Below, piece after piece: positions 30,117-36,648 of a stretch of DNA of 36,648 nt. The DNA comes from Novosphingobium rosa NBRC 15208 (GTDB taxonomy: Bacteria > Pseudomonadota > Alphaproteobacteria > Sphingomonadales > Sphingomonadaceae), in NCBI RefSeq assembly GCF_001598555.1, contig NZ_BCZE01000072.1:1-36648 (forward strand). Reading direction: 5' to 3'. The stretch's first letter is position 1. Each line of letters opens with the position of its first letter. The notes beneath the pieces were generated by a model. That model searched no databases. It had not been told where the DNA came from and worked only from the letters and a program-made list of their open reading frames with translations. The position numbers and the translations under genes are program-made.

Positions 30117-31388
30117 TTATCCCTTCACCAACTTGACCGCCTCGGCCAAGGCCTGATGACACCGGCCCAGATCCTCTTCGGAGATGCAGTAGGGCGGCAT
30201 CAGATAGGCGGTGTTCCCCAGAGGCCGGATCAACAGCCCTGCCTCGCGGAAAAAGGCCAGCAGGCGCGGCTGGAGTGAGGACAGATAGCCCGCGCCCTCC
30301 ACCACATAGTCCAGCGCCAGAATCGTGCCGCAGGTGCGGGCGTTGGCGATGCCCTCCACCTGCGCCAGCATCGCGGCGCCAGCGGCTTGGCGCTCCGCCA
30401 GCAGAGCGATCCGCTCGCGCACGGGCTCCTCGCGCCAGATCGCCAGATTCTCGGCAGCGGCGGCGCAGGCGATGGGGTTCGCGGTGTAGCTGGAGGAGTG
30501 GTAGAAGGTTTTCGCGCGGTCTGTGGAATAGTGGGACTGGTAGATCGCCTCGCTGGCCAGCGTGACGGCCAGCGGCATCGAGCCCCCGGTCAGCCCCTTG
30601 GCAAGGCAGAGGATATCCGGCGCGACACCGGCCTGCTCGCAGGCGAGGAAGGTGCCGGTGCGACCCCAGCCTGTCATCACTTCATCGGCGATGAACAACA
30701 CGCCATGCGCGGCGCAGATGCGGGCCATTTCGGCCAGCACATGCGGCGGATAGAACAGCATGCCGCCCGCGCCGAGGATCAGGGGCTCGACGATGAAGGC
30801 GGCGGCGTTGGCGCGGCATTCGGCTTCCAGCGCGTCATAGGTGGCCTGCTCGGCGCCGGGGTGTGGGTAGGGGATGACGCCCACGTCGAACAGCAGCGGG
30901 GCATAGGCGGCGTTGTAGACGCCGCGCTCGCCCACGCTCATCGCGCCGATGGTGTCGCCGTGATAGGAGTGCTGCATCACCAGAATGCGGTGGCGGTTCT
31001 CCCCGCGATGCGCCCAGTGGCCCAGCGCCATCTTCAGCGCGACTTCCACGCAGGTGGAGCCGGAGTCGGAAAAGAACACATAGGGCAACGCGCCCTCGCC
31101 CACAGCCTGCCCGACCATGTCGACCAGCCCTTCGGTCACGGTCTGGGCGGGCTGGTGAGTCCATCCGGCGAAGATCAGCTGATCAAGCTTCTGCGCCTGT
31201 TCGCCAATGGCGGCGGCGATGCGGGGATGGGCATGGCCATGCGTTGTCACCCACCAGCTGGAGATGGCGTCGACCACGCGGGCGCCATCCGCCGTGAACA
31301 GGCTGGCGCCTTCGGCATGGGTGACCAGCGGGATCGGCTCGTTCAGGCCGTGCTGGGTGAAGGGATGCCAGATGGGGGAGCCCGTCAC
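30117..31388 (-). CDS. bioA: adenosylmethionine-8-amino-7-oxononanoate aminotransferase BioA
   Basis: A 423-residue class III aminotransferase. It converts KAPA to DAPA with S-adenosylmethionine as amino donor (biotin synthesis). Features: IWHPFTQHG start, DAISSWWVTTHGHAHPRI (the BioA-specific SWW), FSDSGSTCVEVALKMA, QHSYHGDT, FIADEVMTGWGRTG with the PLP Asp, the PLP Lys in CLAKGLTGG, and HSSSYTANPIACAAA. It starts with GTG at 31388, overlapping the bioD stop (GTGA). It is the last gene of the yggS-bioF-bioD-bioA operon. Confidence 0.95.
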   Translation of the reverse strand: MTGSPIWHPFTQHGLNEPIPLVTHAEGASLFTADGARVVDAISSWWVTTHGHAHPRIAAAIGEQAQKLDQLIFAGWTHQPAQTVTEGLVDMVGQAVGEGALPYVFFSDSGSTCVEVALKMALGHWAHRGENRHRILVMQHSYHGDTIGAMSVGERGVYNAAYAPLLFDVGVIPYPHPGAEQATYDALEAECRANAAAFIVEPLILGAGGMLFYPPHVLAEMARICAAHGVLFIADEVMTGWGRTGTFLACEQAGVAPDILCLAKGLTGGSMPLAVTLASEAIYQSHYSTDRAKTFYHSSSYTANPIACAAAAENLAIWREEPVRERIALLAERQAAGAAMLAQVEGIANARTCGTILALDYVVEGAGYLSSLQPRLLAFFREAGLLIRPLGNTAYLMPPYCISEEDLGRCHQALAEAVKLVKG

Positions 31389-32029
31389 AGCGTCCAGTCC
31401 TTGAAGCCTTCATCGAAAGCCTGCGCCAGAGAGTGCGCGGTCACCTCGGCCAGCAGCGGCAGGCGGCCAAGGCGGGTGACGCCGGAGAGGGCCGGGATGA
31501 CCGCCTCGTTTTCCTCATGCGGCTCGCCCACGAAGGCGATGCCGGTGATCGCCACCTTGCGGGCGCGCAGCGCCTCGATGGTGAGCAGCGTGTGGTTGAT
31601 GGTGCCAAGGCCCGTGCGGGCCACCACCACCACCGGCAGCGCCCAGCGCGCGAAGAGATCGGCATAGAGCAGCCCTTCCCCCTCTGGCGGGGCGATCAGC
31701 GGCACCAGCGCGCCGCCCGCGCCTTCCACCACCAGCGGGCCTTCGCCTGCGGGCAGGGCCAGCTTGGCGGGATCGAGCTTCACGCCATCGATCCGCGCCG
31801 CCAGATGCGGCGAGGCGGGGGTGATCAGGCGATAGGCTTCGGGCAGCACCTGCGCGCCGGGGACCAGTTCGGCGATAGCCTCGCTGTCGGTCAGTTCCTC
31901 GATGCCGGCCTGCACCGGCTTCCAGTAGCGCGCCTTGCCGTATTTGCGCTGCAGGGCGCCGGTGAGCGCGGCAGAGAAGACGGTCTTGCCGATGCCGGTG
32001 TCAGTGCCGGTGACGATATGGGCGCTCAT
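31385..32029 (-). CDS. bioD: dethiobiotin synthetase BioD
   Basis: A 214-residue P-loop enzyme that closes the ureido ring of dethiobiotin from DAPA, CO2 and ATP. MSAHIVTGTDTGIGKTVFSA carries the GTDTGIGKT Walker A; YWKPVQAGIEE and VEGAGGALVPL (G-A-G-G) are the other family motifs. The ATG at 32029 overlaps the bioF stop, and its own stop overlaps bioA, so all steps are translationally coupled. Confidence 0.95.
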   Translation of the reverse strand: MSAHIVTGTDTGIGKTVFSAALTGALQRKYGKARYWKPVQAGIEELTDSEAIAELVPGAQVLPEAYRLITPASPHLAARIDGVKLDPAKLALPAGEGPLVVEGAGGALVPLIAPPEGEGLLYADLFARWALPVVVVARTGLGTINHTLLTIEALRARKVAITGIAFVGEPHEENEAVIPALSGVTRLGRLPLLAEVTAHSLAQAFDEGFKDWTL

Positions 32030-33189
32030 GCCAGAGCCTCCTTGAGCGCTTGCGCCAGCGCCTCGATTTGCGCGGGCGCGGCGTTGCGGGTGATGACGAT
32101 GCGCAGCCGCGCGGTGCCTTCGGGCACGGTGGGGGGACGAATGCCGCGCACGTCGAAACCGGCCTGTTGCAGACGATTGGCCACGGCCATGGCGCGTTTG
32201 TCGGTGCCAAGGATCAGCGGCATGATGGGGGTGCCATGCGTCTGCGCGCCCAGCGGGGCCAGCAGGGCTTCCGCCTGAGCGATCCTCGCGCGCAGATCCG
32301 CGCGCAGATCCTCGGCCTGTTCGCAGAGCTTCAGACTGGCCCGCCCGATCGCGGCGTTGAGCGGCGAGGGCGCGGTGGAAAAGATAAAGCCGCGCGCCCG
32401 GTTGACCAGAAAATCGCGCATCACGCGCGGGCCGGCGAGCAGAGCGCCCTCACACCCCAGCGCCTTGCCCAGCGTGTGCAGCGTGATGATGCGTTCGCGC
32501 GAAGGCAATGCCGCCACCAGGCCGCGTCCACCGGGGCCAAGGATGCCAGTGGCATGGGCTTCATCCACCACCAGCAGCGCATCGTGACGCTCGGCCACGG
32601 CGAGTAGCGCGGACAGCGGCGCGATATCGCCATCCATCGAATAGAGCGATTCAACCGCGATCCATGCCCGGCCCCCCGTGGCTTCGGCGCCGCCTTGATT
32701 GCGCCATGCGGTGATGGCCTGATCGAAGGCCTCGGCATCGCCATGGGCCACCAGCGTATGGCCAGCGCGGGTCAGGCGCAGACCTTCGTGGCAGCTGGCG
32801 TGGATCAGTTCGTCGGCAAAGATATGGTCGCCGCGCTGGGGCATGGTGGCCAGCAGCGCGGAATTGGCGGTGTAGCCTGTCGGCAGAAACAGCGCGGATT
32901 CGCTGCCGAAGAAACGCGCGGCTTCCTCTTCCAGCGCCTCGTGATCCTGGTGATTGCCGCGCAGCAGGCGCGATCCGCCCGAGCCGACCGCCACGCCGCG
33001 ATCCAGCGCCTCACGCGCGGCCTGAGCCAGCACGCCGCTCTCGGCCAGCCCCAGATAATCGTTGGAGGCGAAATCCACCCCCGTGCGCGGACTCAGCCTG
33101 CGCAGGCGGTCGCGCCCGGCAAGCGCCGCCAGATCCTGTTCCTGAGCCCCCAGCAGGCCGCCTCGCTCAGCGCCCGCCAAGCCGCTCAT
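32026..33189 (-). CDS. bioF: 8-amino-7-oxononanoate synthase BioF
   Basis: A 387-residue alpha-oxoamine synthase that joins pimeloyl-ACP/CoA with L-alanine. Motifs: DFASNDYLGLAE, GSGGSRLLRGNHQDHEALEE, SALFLPTGYTANSALLA, DELIHASCHEGLRL, ESLYSMDGDIAPL, VVDEAHATGILG with the PLP Asp, and the PLP Lys in TLHTLGKALGCEGA. The ATG at 33189 overlaps the yggS stop (ATGA). The fold is shared with serine palmitoyltransferase, but the biotin operon context settles the role. Confidence 0.94.
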   Translation of the reverse strand: MSGLAGAERGGLLGAQEQDLAALAGRDRLRRLSPRTGVDFASNDYLGLAESGVLAQAAREALDRGVAVGSGGSRLLRGNHQDHEALEEEAARFFGSESALFLPTGYTANSALLATMPQRGDHIFADELIHASCHEGLRLTRAGHTLVAHGDAEAFDQAITAWRNQGGAEATGGRAWIAVESLYSMDGDIAPLSALLAVAERHDALLVVDEAHATGILGPGGRGLVAALPSRERIITLHTLGKALGCEGALLAGPRVMRDFLVNRARGFIFSTAPSPLNAAIGRASLKLCEQAEDLRADLRARIAQAEALLAPLGAQTHGTPIMPLILGTDKRAMAVANRLQQAGFDVRGIRPPTVPEGTARLRIVITRNAAPAQIEALAQALKEALA

Positions 33190-33869
33190 CCCCGGGCCCC
33201 GAACAGCGCCGAACCGACGCGGATATGACTGGCGCCCAGCTGGATCGCGGTTTCGAAATCGCCGCTCATCCCCATGGAGAGGCCGCCTTGAGGCGTGCCC
33301 GTCAAGCCATGATCGTCGGCCAGCTTGGCCAGCAGGGCGAAGAAGGGCGCGGCCTCGATGCCGGCAGGCGGCACGCACATCAGGCCTGCCAGCGGCAGCT
33401 CCAGCTGGCGGACATGCGCCAGCAGCGCGCCCAGCTCGGCGATGGCGACGCCGCCCTTCTGTTCCTCCGCGCCGATGTTCACCTGAACGAAGCAGGGGAT
33501 GCGGCGGCCGGTCTTGTCCATCGCCTTGGCCAGAGCATCGGCCAGACTGATGCGGTCCAGCGCGTGAATGGCGTCGAACAGGCTGACCGCCTCTTCCGCC
33601 TTGTTCGACTGTAACTGGCCGACCAGATGCAGCTCAAGGTCGGGCGTGGCCTCACGCAGAGCAGGCCATTTGGCGGCGGCTTCCTGCACCCGATTCTCGC
33701 CAAAAACGCGCTGGCCCGCCGCGATCAGCGGTGTGATCGCCTCGGCAGGATGGGTCTTGGAAATGGCGATCAGCGTGACATCGGCTGCCTTGCGATGCGC
33801 GATACGGGCAGCGGCGTCGATGCGGGCGCGCATGTCGTCCAGCGCGGGATGAGTGTGTGGCACGGTCAT
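33186..33869 (-). CDS. yggS: YggS family PLP homeostasis protein
   Basis: A 227-residue single-domain alanine-racemase-fold protein that binds PLP (Lys38 in LIAISKTHPAEAI) without known enzymatic activity and buffers the PLP pool. Motifs: GENRVQEAAAKW, LHLVGQLQSNKAEEAV, VNIGAEEQKGGVA, LMCVPP, LSMGMSGDFETAI and GASHIRVGSALFGARG. It is the first gene of the biotin operon and overlaps bioF by 4 bases. Both bioF and bioA need PLP, so co-expression makes sense. It is divergent from the ThiE-like gene with 22 bp between starts. Confidence 0.93.
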   Translation of the reverse strand: MTVPHTHPALDDMRARIDAAARIAHRKAADVTLIAISKTHPAEAITPLIAAGQRVFGENRVQEAAAKWPALREATPDLELHLVGQLQSNKAEEAVSLFDAIHALDRISLADALAKAMDKTGRRIPCFVQVNIGAEEQKGGVAIAELGALLAHVRQLELPLAGLMCVPPAGIEAAPFFALLAKLADDHGLTGTPQGGLSMGMSGDFETAIQLGASHIRVGSALFGARG

Positions 33870-33891
33870 GACCGCGTGCTATAGCGCCGCG

Positions 33892-34473
33892 ATGCGCCAA
33901 TGCCAGCCCCCTGCGCCTTTCATCCTGCCCCGCCCGCCTTTGCCGAACCTGTGGCTGGTGAGCGATGCCCGCAACGACGCCATGCTGGAGATCGCCATCG
34001 CGCGGCTGCCGCGCGGCAGCGGGCTGATCTTTCGCCATTACCATCTGGATGAGGCCGCGCGGCGGGCGCGTTTTGCGCGTTTGGCACGGATGATCCGGGC
34101 GCGCGGCGGTCTGGCCGTGCTGGCCGGATCGATGGCGCAAGCGCGGCGCTGGGGGGCCGATGGCGCTTATGGCTCGGCAAGGCTGGCCGGTCCCGGAGGG
34201 CGCGGGCTGAGGCTGGTGACGGCGCATGGGCTGAGTGAAATCCGCCAGGCCGGACAGGCGCGCGCCGATGGGTTGCTGCTGTCCCCCGCCTTTGCGACGC
34301 GCAGTCATCCCGGGGCCTCGGCTCTGGGCGTGCTGCGCTGGCGGATGCTGGCCACGCGGGCGGCAACCCCAGTCATCGCGTTGGGAGGCATGTCCGAACG
34401 TCGGGCACGCCGTCTGGGTGTAAGCTGTTGGGCGGCCATTGATGGCCTGGTTCACGTCGCCGGTGCAACTTGA
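33892..34473 (+). CDS. thiamine phosphate synthase (ThiE/TenI)-like protein
   Basis: A 193-residue TIM-barrel-like protein. PNLWLVSDARNDAMLEIAIA opens it; GLIFRHYHLDEAAR, GADGAYGSARLAG, RLVTAHGLSEIRQAGQARAD, GLLLSPAFATRSHPGAS (compare the ThiE SPVFPTxSHPG) and PVIALGGMSERRARRLG follow. The canonical GxHLGQxD motif of ThiE is replaced by GAYGSAR, so catalysis of thiamine phosphate formation is doubtful. Alphaproteobacteria carry such diverged members. The ATG is at 33892, with a TATAGC about 10 bp upstream that could be a -10, making the mRNA leaderless. A terminator overlaps the stop. Confidence 0.7.
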   Translation: MRQCQPPAPFILPRPPLPNLWLVSDARNDAMLEIAIARLPRGSGLIFRHYHLDEAARRARFARLARMIRARGGLAVLAGSMAQARRWGADGAYGSARLAGPGGRGLRLVTAHGLSEIRQAGQARADGLLLSPAFATRSHPGASALGVLRWRMLATRAATPVIALGGMSERRARRLGVSCWAAIDGLVHVAGAT

Positions 34474-34500
34474 AATCCGTTGCACGGCTTTTTCATTTTT
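34461..34500 (+). terminator. intrinsic terminator of the ThiE-like gene
   Basis: GTGCAAC at 34463-34469 pairs with GTTGCAC at 34479-34485, with flanking CGG/CGG-type pairs, followed by GGCTTTTTCATTTTT. The left arm is in the last codons of the gene. Confidence 0.7.
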
Positions 34501-34504
34501 CCTG

Positions 34505-34532
34505 TTGACGCCCGGAAAGCATGGGGTTAGAG
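34505..34532 (+). promoter_or_regulatory. promoter of tRNA-Gln
   Basis: TTGACG at 34505-34510 and TTAGAG at 34527-34532 with a 16-bp spacer, about 22 bp before the mature tRNA 5' end. The -35 is near consensus; the -10 is moderate. Confidence 0.55.
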
Positions 34533-34553
34533 GCCGCCTCCACCGAGACACAC

Positions 34554-34627
34554 TGCCCTGTCGTCTAATGGTAAGACTGCGGATTCTGATTCCGTCAATC
34601 GAGGTTCGAATCCTTGCAGGGCATCCA
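34554..34627 (+). tRNA. tRNA-Gln (anticodon CTG)
   Basis: A 74-nt cloverleaf. The acceptor TGCCCTG pairs with CAGGGCA, followed by discriminator T and encoded CCA (34625-34627). The D-loop has TAATGGTAA. The anticodon loop TTCTGAT gives anticodon CTG at 34586-34588. The T arm contains GGTTCGAATCC. The U1-A72 first pair fits tRNA-Gln. It is a single gene, not part of a tRNA cluster. Confidence 0.96.
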
Positions 34628-34694
34628 TCTCCTTCCCCACATCAATGATAAAATCTGATCCGGCGGATCTTTGCGTCTGACCGGTTTTTGCGCG

Positions 34695-35819
34695 TCAGGC
34701 TCGGCAGATGCGGTTCAGGAAGCGCGTGAGCGGTCGTTCCACCCAGCGCCAGACCAGCCAGGCAGCTCCAGCGCAGATCAGGCAACTGAGAGCCACCAGC
34801 AGACAAAGCAAGGCTTCGCGTCCTCCAGCGACCCGCGTCAGGACGACAGCGATGGCCCCCAGCAAGAAGCTATGGGTCAGATACATGCTGTAGGACGCAT
34901 CACCAAAGGCCCGGGCGAGCATGGCAAAGCCTTTGTGCGTATTTCCGCGGCCTTCCAGCAGGGCTGTCAACGCAAGAGCCAGCGTCACGAACACCACGCC
35001 AATGGCGGTGACATCGGCAGCGCCGAAACGGATGGCCAGGCTTAGTGGCGCCAAGGCAAGCGCGCAGAGAACGCCATCCGCCACCGGCAGTCGCAGCGTG
35101 CCGAACGCAAAGCGCACCGCGCCGATGGCCATGCCGACGATAAAGTAGAGCAGCACCGGTCTGGTGAAATAATAAAGTGGCACCGGTTGCCCGGTGATCG
35201 GCGCGGGGGCGGGAATCTGCGTCCCCGCCAGCACCAGAGCGATCAGGGCCAGGATGGCGCATGTCAGGCCCCTGCCTCGCCGCATGGTGATCGCCAACGC
35301 GAAGAGCAGGTAGAAGAACATCTCGTAATCGAGCGTCCATCCCAGCCCATAGACAGGCTGGGTCAGGCCGTGGTGGTCGACATAGGGAATGAAGAGGAAC
35401 GACATCGCCAGCGCCGGAAGCGTGGTTTCCGGCGCCGTGGCATTGGTGCTGAAGCGGAAGGTGGCGTAGGAAAAACCGATCATCAGCAATGAGGTGAGAT
35501 AATAGATCGGGGCGACCCGTAAAAAGCGGCGCAGCACAAAGCGCTGCCCGGCGCCGGGGCGAGCGAACTCATCCGCCGTGGTGTAGACCATGATGAAGCC
35601 ACTGATCGCGAAGAAGGTGCCGACGCCGATCTGGCCGAAGGACCATATCCAGTCCGGCAGCGCCTCCGGGAAGGCTCCACGCTTGATCAGGCGGTCGATC
35701 AGATGCACCACCACCACCAGGCAGGCGGCCACGCCTCTGAGCCACTGGACAGGCACAATGACCGATTTGTGAGCATGGGTTACCCCCTCACCCGCCGACG
35801 GTTGTGCCTGCCCATGCAT
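34695..35819 (-). CDS. acyltransferase-3 family membrane protein (OafA/ExoZ-like)
   Basis: A 374-residue multi-helix protein. It opens with VQWLRGVAACLVVVVHLIDR, whose conserved RGxAxxxVVxxH holds the catalytic His. FGQIGVGTFFAISGFIMVYT (F-F-x-I-S-G-F), RFVLRRFLRVAPIYYL and GWTLDYEMFFYLLFALAI are family marks, and the C-terminus (VERPLTRFLNRI) is typical. About ten membrane helices. Members O-acetylate or succinylate exopolysaccharide or LPS sugars; the closest pattern is ExoZ-like. The ATG is at 35819, 14 bp after the ung stop; no partner glycan genes are nearby. Confidence 0.88.
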   Translation of the reverse strand: MHGQAQPSAGEGVTHAHKSVIVPVQWLRGVAACLVVVVHLIDRLIKRGAFPEALPDWIWSFGQIGVGTFFAISGFIMVYTTADEFARPGAGQRFVLRRFLRVAPIYYLTSLLMIGFSYATFRFSTNATAPETTLPALAMSFLFIPYVDHHGLTQPVYGLGWTLDYEMFFYLLFALAITMRRGRGLTCAILALIALVLAGTQIPAPAPITGQPVPLYYFTRPVLLYFIVGMAIGAVRFAFGTLRLPVADGVLCALALAPLSLAIRFGAADVTAIGVVFVTLALALTALLEGRGNTHKGFAMLARAFGDASYSMYLTHSFLLGAIAVVLTRVAGGREALLCLLVALSCLICAGAAWLVWRWVERPLTRFLNRICRA

Positions 35820-35833
35820 GTTGAGGCCGCCTT

Positions 35834-36520
35834 TCAAAGCTTCCAGTCGATGGGAGCGCTGCCGTGGCTCTCCAGAAAGGCGTTGGTCTTGCTGAAATGG
35901 CCGCAACCCAGAAAACCGCGATGCGCCGACAGCGGACTGGGGTGAGGCGCGGTGAGGACCAGATGGTGCTCTTTGTGCAGGTCAGCCACCCGGCCCGCTT
36001 TCTTCTGCGCGTGGCTGCCCCAGAGCAGGAACACGCAAGGGGTGGGTTGAGCAGCCACAGCAGCCACCACCGTGTCTGTGATGGCTTCCCAGCCCATATT
36101 CTGATGGGAGCCGGCCTGGCCTTCCTCCACCGTCAACACATTGTTGAGCAGGAGAACGCCCTGCTCCGCCCAACGGGTCAGATTGCCATTCCGGGGGATG
36201 GGCAGATTCAGATCCCGCTGCTGTTCCTTGAAGATGTTCACCAGAGAAGGCGGGATTCGTACGCCTTCCTTGACAGAAAAGGAAAGGCCATGGGCTTGTC
36301 CGGCGCCATGATAGGGATCTTGCCCCAGAATCACGACACGCACATCTTCGGGAGGGGTCAGGGCAAGGGCCATCAGCCGCTCGCCACGAGGGGGGAAAAT
36401 ATGCTTTCCAGCCTCTTCCTCGGCCTTCAGAAAGCCGCCCAGTCTTCTGGATTCAGCTGTGGCCAGAACATCGGATAAAATAGGACGCCAAGAGGGAGGA
36501 ACTCCTTCATGGGCTGCCAT
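35834..36520 (-). CDS. ung: uracil-DNA glycosylase
   Basis: A 228-residue family 1 UDG that removes uracil from DNA. VVILGQDPYHGAGQAHGLSF holds the water-activating Asp68; LLLNNVLTVEEGQAGSH, FLLWGSHAQKK and the DNA-intercalation loop HPSPLSAHRGF with its catalytic His complete the active site. The start chosen is ATG at 36520 with GGAGG 5 nt upstream. ATGs at 36547 and 36535 are in frame, but have no such site. Upstream to the window end (36521-36648) I see only AT-rich DNA with a short inverted ATGAAGG/CCTTCAT; no gene. Confidence 0.95.
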   Translation of the reverse strand: MAAHEGVPPSWRPILSDVLATAESRRLGGFLKAEEEAGKHIFPPRGERLMALALTPPEDVRVVILGQDPYHGAGQAHGLSFSVKEGVRIPPSLVNIFKEQQRDLNLPIPRNGNLTRWAEQGVLLLNNVLTVEEGQAGSHQNMGWEAITDTVVAAVAAQPTPCVFLLWGSHAQKKAGRVADLHKEHHLVLTAPHPSPLSAHRGFLGCGHFSKTNAFLESHGSAPIDWKL

Positions 36521-36648
36521 CTTATCCTCCGCTGTCATCTGTACCATGCCTGTGGCATGTCGTATAATGGCAGCTTTATCAATCGCCTTGGCAAGTGATA
36601 GAGGAATTTATCGGCATATGAAGGAAAGGCCCCTTCATAAGGGACAAA

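Overview
The window is GC-rich DNA from an alphaproteobacterium, most likely a sphingomonad such as Novosphingobium. The case rests on gene content: a complete NepR/EcfG/PhyR/HWE-kinase general stress response (GSR) locus, DUF2312 and DUF1244 beside pyruvate kinase, a class I PHA synthase with an Ala/Pro/Lys-rich phasin, ClpS, and a sterol-desaturase-type hydroxylase beside a large GNAT protein. No phage genes, transposase or CRISPR array were found. Most genes are core housekeeping, in short co-oriented groups with frequent ATGA/GTGA stop-start overlaps.

Layout. 1-1793: the end of a glutathione-dependent formaldehyde dehydrogenase, an NTF2-like protein, and a convergent AlaC-type aminotransferase. 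2029-5340: PHA synthase and phasin. 5798-8758: clpS, lptF, lptG. 8965-11246: a fatty acid hydroxylase-like membrane protein and a GNAT-type acyltransferase. 11370-15324: the GSR locus, with phyR, a CHASE-like/HWE kinase on the other strand, nepR (59 codons) and ecfG, plus a candidate GSR-controlled small RNA. 15303-21366: a DAACS transporter, glmM, a DUF1272 protein, thiD, a LOG-family protein and a JmjC/cupin-like protein. 21492-22343: a Ser/Thr/Gly-rich PEP-CTERM-like protein. 22628-26602: yebC-DUF3147-ruvC-ruvA-small secreted protein-ruvB, read leftward. 26834-29930: DUF2312, DUF1244, pyruvate kinase and a secreted protein. 30117-33869: yggS-bioF-bioD-bioA, read leftward. 33892-36520: a divergent ThiE-like protein, tRNA-Gln(CTG), an acyltransferase-3 membrane protein and uracil-DNA glycosylase.

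Two layers of non-coding structure stand out. First, six copies of a roughly 165-230 bp bipartite palindromic element lie at 9779, 12413, 18041, 19271, 24755 and 29943. The L end is an 8-bp-stem hairpin of type GCGAGGGC-CATC-GCCCTCGC, the R end a 9-bp-stem hairpin with a TAA loop, and both are flanked inwardly by inverted GCTCCC/GGGAGC. Every copy begins or ends within about 15 bp of a stop codon, and three sit exactly between convergent genes. Second, matches to the GSR sigma factor promoter (GGAAC-N16-[C/G]GTT) occur before the phasin gene, before the sensor kinase, and, with the perfect CGTT form, facing leftward beside phyR. There a U-tailed terminator about 85 nt downstream defines a putative C-rich small RNA. 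In addition, 26674-26829 holds a row of four hairpins, one with a 34-bp stem.

All calls come from reading the sequence; no database or folding program was run.
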